From an uncultured Lachnospiraceae bacterium (GTDB taxonomy: Bacteria; Bacillota; Clostridia; Lachnospirales; Lachnospiraceae), in the NCBI GenBank assembly GCA_902797015.1, contig CADBRG010000221.1:1-9311 (forward strand): DNA of 9,311 nt, in the 5' to 3' direction. The notes below the pieces were generated by a model. It worked only from the letters and a program-made list of their open reading frames with translations, ran no database searches and was not told where the DNA came from. How positions within the stretch are numbered: position 1 is the stretch's first letter; every line of letters starts with the position of its first letter. Shown in pieces: positions 1 to 6,364 of the stretch. The position numbers and the translations under genes are program-made.

Positions 1-234
1 ACTCGAAAGAATGATCATCGGCGCAAACGCACCCTGGAAGAACGTCGAAGCGTCTCCCATAAACATTCCTGTACTGGTATAGGAAGCGATCAGCGATCCG
101 GCGATCAGAAATGCCGGTGCACGTCGTCCCGCAACATAATAATCCTCTGTCGTTTTGATCTTTCTGCTGACCCATGCACCGACCATGATATAAACAGCCA
201 TCGAAATGCACATGCCGAAGAAGTAAATATTCAT
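1..234 (-). CDS. Sodium:solute symporter (SSS family), N-terminal fragment
   Basis: Partial gene: 78 codons are present and the reading frame is open to the left edge. The protein begins MNIYFFGMCISMAVYIMVGA, a first membrane span, followed by a basic turn and the sequence TTEDYYVAGRRAPAFLIAG (residues 28-46). This matches the DYFLAGR-type signature after the first helix of the SSS/PutP/PanF family; the next span carries the Ser/Thr-rich SYTSTGMFMGDAST stretch (51-64) expected near the sodium and substrate sites. The family couples solute import to sodium in the cytoplasmic membrane. The solute (amino acid, carboxylate, pantothenate, etc.) cannot be told from this part. The start is fixed by AGGAGG (247-242, minus strand), 7 bases before the ATG. 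Its ATG overlaps the TGA of the preceding small gene (ATGA), so the two are probably translationally coupled and it is the fifth gene of the MBOAT operon. Confidence 0.88.
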   Translation of the reverse strand, partial: MNIYFFGMCISMAVYIMVGAWVSRKIKTTEDYYVAGRRAPAFLIAGSLIASYTSTGMFMGDASTFFQGAFAPMIILSS

Positions 235-374
235 CTTATTTCCTCCTTCTGGTCAGAGCGCGTTTCCGTTTCTGTATCCAGATACGGTCCATATTCTTTC
301 TTGATTCTTTTGTGTGCGAGAACGCTTGCGATCACAATCCAAACACCCACAAAAACAGAGATTACAATTTCCAT
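231..374 (-). CDS. Small single-span membrane protein, probable symporter accessory protein
   Basis: A 47-residue protein. Residues 2-20 (EIVISVFVGVWIVIASVLA) form one hydrophobic span, followed by the basic stretch HKRIKKE and a polar, acidic tail. Three things support a real gene: its ATG lies one base after the TAA of the adenylation enzyme, AAGGGA sits a few bases upstream of it, and its TGA overlaps the ATG of the sodium:solute symporter. Very short one-span proteins encoded directly before SSS symporters are known in Clostridia and other groups and are annotated in databases as symporter small accessory proteins; the assignment here rests on position, size and topology, not on a sequence match I could test. 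Its likely role is to stabilise or modulate the symporter in the membrane (inference). The symporter's ribosome binding site lies inside the 3' end of this gene. Confidence 0.75.
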   Translation of the reverse strand: MEIVISVFVGVWIVIASVLAHKRIKKEYGPYLDTETETRSDQKEEIR

Positions 375-375
375 A

Positions 376-1890
376 TTACAGTCCCTTCATCTCTTCCTTT
401 AATTCCCGTCTGTCGATCTTTCCGTGCAGGTTGTGCGGGAGCACATCCTTTTGTATGATTTTCCCCGGCACCATATATTCCGGCACCAGTCCCTTCAGGT
501 TTTGTTTCAATGCTTTCCGATCAATCGTTCCGCTATAGTACATCACGATCCGCTCTTTTTCATTATCATAGAAGCAGGCATTTTCCTCGACACCGGGGAC
601 AGACGCTGCATTTGCCTCAATCTCCCCAAGTTCGATCCGGTGTCCCATATGCTTGATCTGGAAATCCTTCCTGCCGGCAAATTCCATCTCGCCGTACTGG
701 TTAAACTCCACCAGATCGCCAGTCCGGTAAATCTTTTCGGGATAATTGGTATTTAACGGATTCTGCACAAAGACCGCGTCCGTCAGATCCTGCCGGCCGT
801 AATAACCGTAGGTGACAGATGGTCCGTAGATGCAGAGCTCGCCCTGTTTCCCGGGCTCGCTGACCGCCTGGTCATTCTCATCGAGTACCAGGACCCCGAT
901 ATTGGAAAACGGGATTCCGATCGGCAGCCTGTCATTGTCCGCGAATTCACGGTCCACCTTATAATAGGTTGTACCATCGGTACTTTCTGTCGGTCCGTAT
1001 GCATTGATAAATGTTGCATCCGGCAGTTCTTTCATCCAGGCTTTGAGCGGTGGAATCTGCATCACCTCTCCGCCAAAGATCACTTTTTTGACACTGGAAA
1101 TATCTGCCAGACCAAATGCTTTCATCCGCACGATCAGCGAAAATGCCGACGGCACCCAGTAAAGCATCGTAATCTTATGCTCTTCGATATATTTCATGAT
1201 GTAAGCCGGAAATGCGTAATACATCTTCGGCACAATATGCGTCGTACAGCCGACATAAAGAGGAGAAAAGATCTCCACGATCGCCATGACAAAATACAGC
1301 GGTGCCTGCAGCACACTGCTGTCCTCTGCGGTAATGTCATAATCTTTTGTCACCGCCTCAATATAGCGGATCACTGCCTCATGCGGTGTAACGACCCCTT
1401 TCGGGACACCGGTCGAACCGGATGTAAACAGGACGTATAAAATATCCGTCGGCAAAAGCTTCCGCCCGGTCTCTGCGACCAGCGCCTCATCGACCTCCTG
1501 ATCGATCAGATCCTCCAGGAAAAAGACAGGCGTTTCGCCTGCAACCGGCACGATCTGCTCTTCATTTTCCCGAATGGTTAAAAATGCTTCGGGTTTTAGC
1601 GTCTCCAGGATCCGCTCTGCTCTTGAGAGCGGCATCTCCGTATCCAGAACGGTATAGAAATTGCCGCTGTATGCTACACCAAGCATTGCCAGGATACAGG
1701 AGATTGACCGGTCGATATAGATCGCGACGGGCTTACGGAAAATTTCCGCTCTGATCAGCCCTTGCGCGATTGCCTGTGACTGTTTTCGAAGCTGTGAAAA
1801 ACTAATCTTTTGTTCCGGCTCCTGAAATGCTGTTTTATCCGGATAGGTTTTTACGATCTCATCCAGAAAATCCGTTATGATATGTGCCAC
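376..1890 (-). CDS. DltA-like amino-acid/acyl adenylation enzyme (ANL superfamily)
   Basis: A 504-residue AMP-forming ligase, the usual DltA length, with no fused carrier domain. Core motifs in order: LFTSGSTGVPKG (154-165, ATP phosphate loop), NAYGPTE (296-302), YRTGD (388-392), GRKDFQIKHMGHRIELGEIE (406-425), and HGKIDRR (489-495) with the catalytic Lys491. DltA activates D-alanine with ATP and loads it on carrier DltC for transfer to teichoic acids. Two specificity positions differ: the A4 motif, FDLS in DltA, reads FVMA (200-203), so the Asp that binds the substrate amino group is Val201; and the FCGE segment, whose Cys favours D-alanine in Bacillus DltA, reads FGGE (272-275). The substrate may therefore not be D-alanine. 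The start codon is GTG, chosen because GGAGG (1903-1899) lies 8 bases upstream and the protein begins as the family does. It lies 18 bases after the SGNH gene. Confidence 0.88.
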   Translation of the reverse strand: MAHIITDFLDEIVKTYPDKTAFQEPEQKISFSQLRKQSQAIAQGLIRAEIFRKPVAIYIDRSISCILAMLGVAYSGNFYTVLDTEMPLSRAERILETLKPEAFLTIRENEEQIVPVAGETPVFFLEDLIDQEVDEALVAETGRKLLPTDILYVLFTSGSTGVPKGVVTPHEAVIRYIEAVTKDYDITAEDSSVLQAPLYFVMAIVEIFSPLYVGCTTHIVPKMYYAFPAYIMKYIEEHKITMLYWVPSAFSLIVRMKAFGLADISSVKKVIFGGEVMQIPPLKAWMKELPDATFINAYGPTESTDGTTYYKVDREFADNDRLPIGIPFSNIGVLVLDENDQAVSEPGKQGELCIYGPSVTYGYYGRQDLTDAVFVQNPLNTNYPEKIYRTGDLVEFNQYGEMEFAGRKDFQIKHMGHRIELGEIEANAASVPGVEENACFYDNEKERIVMYYSGTIDRKALKQNLKGLVPEYMVPGKIIQKDVLPHNLHGKIDRRELKEEMKGL

Positions 1891-1908
1891 TATTTCATCC
1901 TCCGTTTA

Positions 1909-3270
1909 TCAGAATCTCTCATATTCCACGCGAATCGACCGCAGACTTTCATAATCATCATCGCCCTTTTGTCTTGCGTAAACGCGGTACTGTTTCGTAC
2001 CGCTCTTTGTCTCCGGATAAGTAAATGTCGCCTCCGGTCCGTACGGACGCACCACCTCATACTTTGCATCCGGATCACTTAAGTCCTTCTCGGCAAACGC
2101 ATACTCAATCTCTACCTCAGATCCCGTCCATGGTGTAGCCGTGACCTCGATGCCTTCCCCCGGAATCATACGCGATTCCAGATACAGGCTGTCGATGCGC
2201 TTGATCGCTGTAAAATATGTATCATCCGAGAAAAACATATCAGCTGCTGACAGTCCTTCATTTTCCATCATCCAGACATCTGCCAGAACCGACGAAAATT
2301 TATTTGCTCCGGTCACATTGCAGTGCTCCCAATCTTTGAAATCATCTTTTCTCATCAGGAGATATTCCGGTTTTACCAGATTGAAATCATAATAGGAAAC
2401 ATTGCGTTCTGCCAGAAATGTCTTGACCGCAGCATTCCGTTCCAGATAAGCAGGCCCTGTCCGAAGCACCCAGCTGTAGGTGTTCGGCACACCGATCACC
2501 ATGATCTGCGCGCCATGTGCCCGGCAAAGCTCACAGATCGCTTCCAGTTCGCCGAGCGCATCCTCTGAGAGCATCTCAGGCGTCCATTCATCCGGTTTGG
2601 CCGCCCCTGCATGATCATAATCATTGATCTGTGTAAACGGCTTGAATCCGTCCGGCTCCCTGTAATTGTTCCAGTTGGCATTTGCCGGTTCTTCTCCGGC
2701 GATCTTTGCCTGCACATTTTTCTGCCAGGACCCCTTTGCGCTCCGGCTGCTGACCCATGGGAACAGGTAATTGACAGATTCCGTATCTTTTCCGTATTCC
2801 GCATCAAACATGAAGCCAGCTGCATTTTTCAGTTTCACGCCAGCCGGCTGTCCGGTATTTCTCGCCCGGACAAATGCAGCCTCCGGCCGGCTGTGACGCT
2901 CATGGCCCTCGCCAAGGAAATACGGATCCAGCGCCAGAACGACCGATTTGACATTCTGCTCTTCCATGACCATTTCAAGAAGCTCTCTGGAATGGTATAA
3001 AGACTGTGCATTGGTGCCCAGATTAAAAGAACGAAGTCCTGTTTTTTCATCGATCACGGACGGGTTAATGCCTTCATAACAATGGGAATCGCCCAGATAT
3101 ACCATATCCAGACTGTTTTTTTCGATTTTACGATACTGTGCAAACATCGCACCGCTTGCCGAACTGTAAGGCGTAACCAGGAAGGTCGCGACCGCATTCA
3201 GCACGACGACTCCCGCAAGCAGTGCAACGACAAACAGGATCCGTTTTCCGACTTTTTTAGAAATTCGCAT
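1909..3270 (-). CDS. Membrane-anchored SGNH-hydrolase-like protein (DltD/AlgJ-like role)
   Basis: 453 residues. A basic start (MRISKKVGKR) is followed by one hydrophobic span at about 11-33, with no obvious cleavage or lipobox, so the bulk should be anchored outside the cell. The SGNH blocks are visible: LGDSH (59-63) with nucleophile Ser62, the oxyanion-type Asn region FNLGTNAQS (82-90), and DWEH (313-316) giving the Asp313/His316 pair. The final 100 or so residues (from about 355) are rich in alternating beta-type sequence and look like an appended sandwich domain. SGNH proteins next to MBOAT acyltransferases (DltD with DltB, AlgJ/AlgX with AlgI) help move acyl groups to an extracellular polymer. 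The start at 3270 is chosen because GGAGGAGG lies 8 bases before it; an upstream ATG at 3315 would add 15 residues deep in the MBOAT gene. It overlaps the MBOAT gene by 14 bases. Confidence 0.85.
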   Translation of the reverse strand: MRISKKVGKRILFVVALLAGVVVLNAVATFLVTPYSSASGAMFAQYRKIEKNSLDMVYLGDSHCYEGINPSVIDEKTGLRSFNLGTNAQSLYHSRELLEMVMEEQNVKSVVLALDPYFLGEGHERHSRPEAAFVRARNTGQPAGVKLKNAAGFMFDAEYGKDTESVNYLFPWVSSRSAKGSWQKNVQAKIAGEEPANANWNNYREPDGFKPFTQINDYDHAGAAKPDEWTPEMLSEDALGELEAICELCRAHGAQIMVIGVPNTYSWVLRTGPAYLERNAAVKTFLAERNVSYYDFNLVKPEYLLMRKDDFKDWEHCNVTGANKFSSVLADVWMMENEGLSAADMFFSDDTYFTAIKRIDSLYLESRMIPGEGIEVTATPWTGSEVEIEYAFAEKDLSDPDAKYEVVRPYGPEATFTYPETKSGTKQYRVYARQKGDDDYESLRSIRVEYERF

Positions 3271-4825
3271 AAACAAATCCTCCTCCCGCATCCTGAACAT
3301 ACGCAAACGATGCAATTGTCAGGAAGATCAATAGCATCCAGATGCCCCAACGGATGAACGCATTTTTGCTTTGGATCCACAAGAAAACGTCTGTGCCCCG
3401 TTCACGCATCACGCTGCAGATGAACACCAGAACCACTGCCAGCAGCACCAGAAACGGCACAAAATCCATATCCTTTGCAAGCGTTCTGTTTAAGATGCTT
3501 TCAACCGTAGACAGATCCCAGTCCGGTCGGGTAAAGACGCAGCGCAGCGCGATAAAGCTGTCTGCGACGCGCTGATACTGTTCAAACAACAGGCCGATGC
3601 ACACAAGAATAAACGTCCGGATGATCTGAAATACATGAAATCCGTTTGACTTCATATTAATATGCAGTTTTTCTGCCATGCGCTTAAAGACGGGCGCCAG
3701 CAGTTCGCTGACTGCGATCAGAACGCCGTTATAGAGTCCCCAGAAGACATAATTCCATCCGGTCCCGTGCCAGATGCCGACGATCAGGAAAACGACTACA
3801 TTCCCAATCGCAGCCGGCAGGATCCGTCCGGTATTTCCGAACTTCTTCACGCCCCATTTCATGACATTCATCATCGGCTTCGTCACGGCCAGCGGATAGA
3901 ATACATAGTCCCGCATCCATGCACCGAGCGTGATGTGCCAGCGTCTCCAGAAGTTCGCCATCGACGTAGCAAAATACGGCTGTTCAAAGTTTTTGAGCAT
4001 CTGAATGCCAAACAATCCGGAAACCGCCATCGCCATATCGATACCGCCAGAGAAATCCGCATATTCCTGCATTGCAAACACCAGCATGCCAAATACGACC
4101 ACTGCTCCTGTCTGCTCCTGCACCGGTGCTTCATAGATCACCTGCACGGTTCTGGCCAGGACATCCGCGATCGCGTATTTTTTAAATGCGCCAAACAGGA
4201 ACAATGCCATCATCCGGCAGAAAGTATCCCAGTCGATTGCATGCTTACTGAAAAACTGATCCTTCAGCTTGTCAAACCGGTTGATCGGCCCCTGAATGAT
4301 CTGCGGGAACCAGGAAACAAACAACAGGAAATGGAAATAGTTCTCTTCGTGCTTATATTTTCCGTTGTAAACATCTGCGAGGTAAGATACCGCCTGAAAT
4401 GTGTAAAATGAAATACCGAGCGGCAGGAGCAGGCCATTGGCAAGCAGGCCGCCTTCCGGTGCCGGCAACAGATTGCAGATCTTAAAGGCCGCCAGCATCC
4501 CGAAGTTAATCACCAGAATGACCACCAGTATAAACCGTTTCTTTCGGATATATTTCTTTTTAATCGCCTTCTTTTCGTCTTTTGTGATCCCTTCTGCTTT
4601 TTGCTCTTGTTTCCGTCTGTCATTTAACCGGTCAAAAACCTTTGCCGCCCACCAGATGGTCACAGATGTGATCATCAAAAAGACGATCCGCGGGCCTGCA
4701 AGCCATACATAAAACAGCAGGCTCCCGACAAGAAGCAGAATCCACTGTTTTTTTCGGAATACGGTATAATATAAAACAAACAGGATCGCAGCAAACAGGA
4801 AAAATAAAATTGAGTAAAACTGCAT
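3257..4825 (-). CDS. MBOAT family O-acyltransferase (DltB/AlgI type)
   Basis: 522 residues, polytopic membrane protein. The first helix (MQFYSILFFLFAAILFVLYY) is the classic start of this family. Conserved blocks: PLGISFYTFQAVSYLADVY (135-153), the QGPINRF loop (178-184), YADFSGGIDMA (255-265), RRWHITLGAWMRDY (294-307) with His297, and GIWHGTGWNYVFWGLYNG (350-367) with the invariant His353, taken as catalytic in DltB and AlgI. A very basic cytoplasmic loop lies at about 64-97. Family members transfer an acyl group from an intracellular thioester donor to a polymer outside the membrane. With the adjoining SGNH and DltA-like genes this is the likely transferase of a surface acylation system; acceptor and acyl group are unknown. 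The ATG has only a distant AGGAAT (4845-4840, 14 bases away), and an in-frame stop lies just upstream, so this start is forced but translation may be weak. Confidence 0.92.
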   Translation of the reverse strand: MQFYSILFFLFAAILFVLYYTVFRKKQWILLLVGSLLFYVWLAGPRIVFLMITSVTIWWAAKVFDRLNDRRKQEQKAEGITKDEKKAIKKKYIRKKRFILVVILVINFGMLAAFKICNLLPAPEGGLLANGLLLPLGISFYTFQAVSYLADVYNGKYKHEENYFHFLLFVSWFPQIIQGPINRFDKLKDQFFSKHAIDWDTFCRMMALFLFGAFKKYAIADVLARTVQVIYEAPVQEQTGAVVVFGMLVFAMQEYADFSGGIDMAMAVSGLFGIQMLKNFEQPYFATSMANFWRRWHITLGAWMRDYVFYPLAVTKPMMNVMKWGVKKFGNTGRILPAAIGNVVVFLIVGIWHGTGWNYVFWGLYNGVLIAVSELLAPVFKRMAEKLHINMKSNGFHVFQIIRTFILVCIGLLFEQYQRVADSFIALRCVFTRPDWDLSTVESILNRTLAKDMDFVPFLVLLAVVLVFICSVMRERGTDVFLWIQSKNAFIRWGIWMLLIFLTIASFAYVQDAGGGFVYANF

Positions 4826-4893
4826 GATAACGCGTTTTTATTCCTATGCAGGATTCCTTTCTCTAAACTCCGCTTAAAAACAAGCTAAATTTT

Positions 4894-4922
4894 AATATAC
4901 CACAAATTTGATGTAATGAATC
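4894..4922 (-). promoter_or_regulatory. Candidate promoter of the MBOAT operon
   Basis: On the minus strand TATATT (4899-4894) matches five of six bases of the -10 consensus. The -35 region is poor: GATTCA at 17-base or TTCATT at 15-base spacing. The surroundings are very AT-rich, as expected for a promoter. The predicted leader to the MBOAT ATG is about 60 bases. A weak -35 box may mean that an activator is needed, but this is inference. Confidence 0.4.
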
Positions 4923-4959
4923 TACTAAATTTTAAATAGTTTACTTTTTATCTTCTCTC

Positions 4960-4989
4960 TTGACTTTCCTCTTTACAAACATGGATAAT
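4960..4989 (+). promoter_or_regulatory. Sigma-70-type promoter of the mobA-mobB fusion gene
   Basis: TTGACT (4960-4965) and GATAAT (4984-4989) are each one base away from the -35 and -10 consensus and are separated by 18 bases. The predicted start of transcription at about 4996 leaves a leader of about 30 bases before the ATG at 5027. It is divergent from the MBOAT operon promoter. Confidence 0.65.
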
Positions 4990-5011
4990 ATATTAATCAA
5001 TTGCTTTGATC

Positions 5012-5017
5012 AGGAGG
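5012..5017 (+). promoter_or_regulatory. Ribosome binding site that fixes the mobA-mobB start
   Basis: AGGAGG here lies 9 bases before the ATG at 5027. It rules out the TTG at 5006, which would put the site inside the gene, and the ATG at 5018, which directly abuts it. Confidence 0.8.
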
Positions 5018-5026
5018 ATGAATGAA

Positions 5027-6172
5027 ATGAATCATGCATTGGTAATACTATGCGGCGGATTAAGCACCAGAATGGGATTCGACAAAACCTTTCTGCCCTT
5101 CGGAGATTGCAACCTGCTGCAATACCAGGTAAAACGCTTCACACCTTATTTTGATAAAATCTATCTCTCGGTTCCGGCGCACGCCAGCAGACCGGTTGAC
5201 TACACTGCCATCTGCGGCTGCCGGGCAATTGAAGATATGGTAGAAAACTACGGTCCGATCGGAGGTCTGTATAGCTGCTTCAGAAATACCGATGAGGACA
5301 TCCTGTTCTTTACATCCGTCGACGCACCATTTACCGATCCGGCACTCGCAAAAGAGCTTTGCGAAACACTGTCAACAAAACCGGAAGTGGATGCCTGCGG
5401 CATTCAGGATGTAGAAGGGCGTGTACAGCCTTTGTTCACCGCTTACTCCCGGAGTATCTTGCCACAGCTGGAACATGCAATAGAGGATGGCAACTATCGC
5501 CTGCGCGCAATGCTGCGTCGCATGAATGTTCAGATCCTGGACCGTTTCCTGCCAACCGAACAATTCTTTAACATGAACGATCCGGCCACCTATTACTACG
5601 CATTGAATAAGCTGTCCCAAAAGCTGCCCGGCGCCTTTCCTGCTGATTTTGCAACAGCGCAGCCAAAGCAGCCGACAGCGATCCCGTCCCTTTCCTTTGT
5701 GGCGAAATCCGGCACCGGAAAGACGACCTATCTTGAAAAACTGCTTCCGCTTTTGAAAAAGGAACTGCTGCGCATCGCTGTTGTCAAGCATGACGCACAC
5801 GGCTTTGAAATCGACAAGCCTGGCAAAGACAGCTACCGCCTTACACAGGCCGGTGCGGATCATATGATCCTGACATCAAAAGACAAAACTGCCGTGATCT
5901 TTACGCACAAGGACCAGAACCCGGAGCTTCCCTTTATTTTAAAACACATTGAAAACGTAGATCTGATCATCACGGAAGGCTATAAGCTCGGTGACCAGCA
6001 GAAGATCCATATCTTACGGAAAGGCCATTGTGAAGCACCGATCGTCAGCACAGACAATATCATCGCCTATGTGACAGATTTCCCGTATGAAGCGGATGTT
6101 CCAGTCTTTGATCTGAACCGCCCGGAGGACATCGTACCGTTTTTGCTCACAAAATTCCGTCCGGACCTGTAG
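5027..6172 (+). CDS. MobA-MobB fusion, molybdenum cofactor guanylyltransferase and GTP-binding partner
   Basis: 381 residues, two domains. The N-terminal part (1 to about 195) is a MobA-type nucleotidyltransferase: LCGGLSTRMGFDK (8-20), GPIGGLYS (76-83), VDAPF (98-102) with the metal-binding Asp99, and NMNDPATY (182-189). MobA joins GTP to molybdopterin to make the dinucleotide cofactor of DMSO-reductase-type enzymes. After a short linker, the C-terminal part (about 218-375) is MobB-like: P-loop KSGTGKTT (227-234), KHDAHGFEID (254-263), DSYRLTQAGAD (268-278) and LIITEGYK (313-320). MobB binds GTP and assists MobA. The protein is cytoplasmic. It has its own promoter and no other cofactor genes nearby. 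Specificity for GTP over CTP (MocA-like) cannot be settled by eye, but fusion with MobB favours GTP. The domain assignment is clear. Confidence 0.9.
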   Translation: MNHALVILCGGLSTRMGFDKTFLPFGDCNLLQYQVKRFTPYFDKIYLSVPAHASRPVDYTAICGCRAIEDMVENYGPIGGLYSCFRNTDEDILFFTSVDAPFTDPALAKELCETLSTKPEVDACGIQDVEGRVQPLFTAYSRSILPQLEHAIEDGNYRLRAMLRRMNVQILDRFLPTEQFFNMNDPATYYYALNKLSQKLPGAFPADFATAQPKQPTAIPSLSFVAKSGTGKTTYLEKLLPLLKKELLRIAVVKHDAHGFEIDKPGKDSYRLTQAGADHMILTSKDKTAVIFTHKDQNPELPFILKHIENVDLIITEGYKLGDQQKIHILRKGHCEAPIVSTDNIIAYVTDFPYEADVPVFDLNRPEDIVPFLLTKFRPDL

Positions 6173-6176
6173 AAAA

Positions 6177-6206
6177 ACCAGACGTATGATACATTTGTTA
6201 TCTGGT
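6177..6206 (+). terminator. Weak candidate terminator or hairpin after the mobA-mobB gene
   Basis: ACCAGA (6177-6182) pairs with TCTGGT (6201-6206) across an 18-base loop, five bases after the stop codon. No T run follows, and the loop is long, so an intrinsic terminator is doubtful. No better hairpin is seen between this gene and the next. Confidence 0.2.
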
Positions 6207-6221
6207 ATTCCTGCCGTATCC

Positions 6222-6259
6222 TATGCAGAAACAAGATAGCAACCATTCATCTCTGCATA
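6222..6259. repeat. Spaced inverted repeat upstream of the MerR promoter
   Basis: TATGCAGA (6222-6229) and TCTGCATA (6252-6259) are exact reverse complements separated by 22 bases. The right arm ends just where a -35 box for the TATAAT at 6281 would begin. It may be a regulator site or chance. Confidence 0.35.
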
Positions 6260-6280
6260 ACTGAAATCAAACATTCCTCT

Positions 6281-6302
6281 TATAATAGTATTGTAAGAAT
6301 AC
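6281..6302 (+). promoter_or_regulatory. Candidate MerR-gene promoter -10 box with adjoining dyad
   Basis: A perfect TATAAT lies at 6281-6286; no good -35 box is found 15-19 bases upstream (TAACTG at 17-base spacing). Immediately downstream is the dyad GTATT-GTAAG-AATAC (6288-6302), with exact 5-base arms over the expected start point, a position suited to an operator. The roles are inferred. Confidence 0.45.
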
Positions 6303-6316
6303 AGTTTGTATAAAAC

Positions 6317-6342
6317 AGGATGATCTGATATCAGGTCATCCT
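6317..6342. repeat. 26-base near-perfect palindrome in the leader of the MerR gene
   Basis: Left half AGGATGATCTGAT, right half ATCAGGTCATCCT: 12 of 13 base pairs match and the thirteenth is T opposite G, which pairs in RNA. It sits between the putative promoter and the ribosome binding site at 6353-6358. It could be an operator for a dimeric regulator (perhaps the MerR protein itself) or an RNA hairpin in the leader. No T run follows on the plus strand, so it does not look like a terminator for the upstream gene. Confidence 0.6.
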
Positions 6343-6364
6343 TATGATTCATAAAAGGTGGAAA

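Noticed and set aside
1891..1898. ATG-AAA-TAG two-codon frame just before the GTG start of the adenylation gene
   Set aside because: The ATG directly touches the GGAGG site, too close for initiation; most likely chance.
3271..3315. Upstream ATG giving a 15-residue longer SGNH protein
   Set aside because: No ribosome site in the right place, and the added residues would precede the basic membrane anchor; GGAGGAGG points to the ATG at 3270.
3662..4411. A 249-codon open frame on the plus strand opposite the MBOAT gene
   Set aside because: It lies wholly antisense to a clear MBOAT protein, its translation is rich in His, Arg, Cys and Pro with no recognisable motif, and it has no ribosome site. 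It is a shadow of codon bias.
4840..4859. Repeated AGGAAT in the MBOAT leader as a possible special element
   Set aside because: Two six-base copies are too little evidence; one probably serves as a weak, distant ribosome site.
4924..4940. Imperfect dyad ACTA-N9-TAGT in the divergent promoter region
   Set aside because: Only four-base arms in very AT-rich DNA; easily due to chance.
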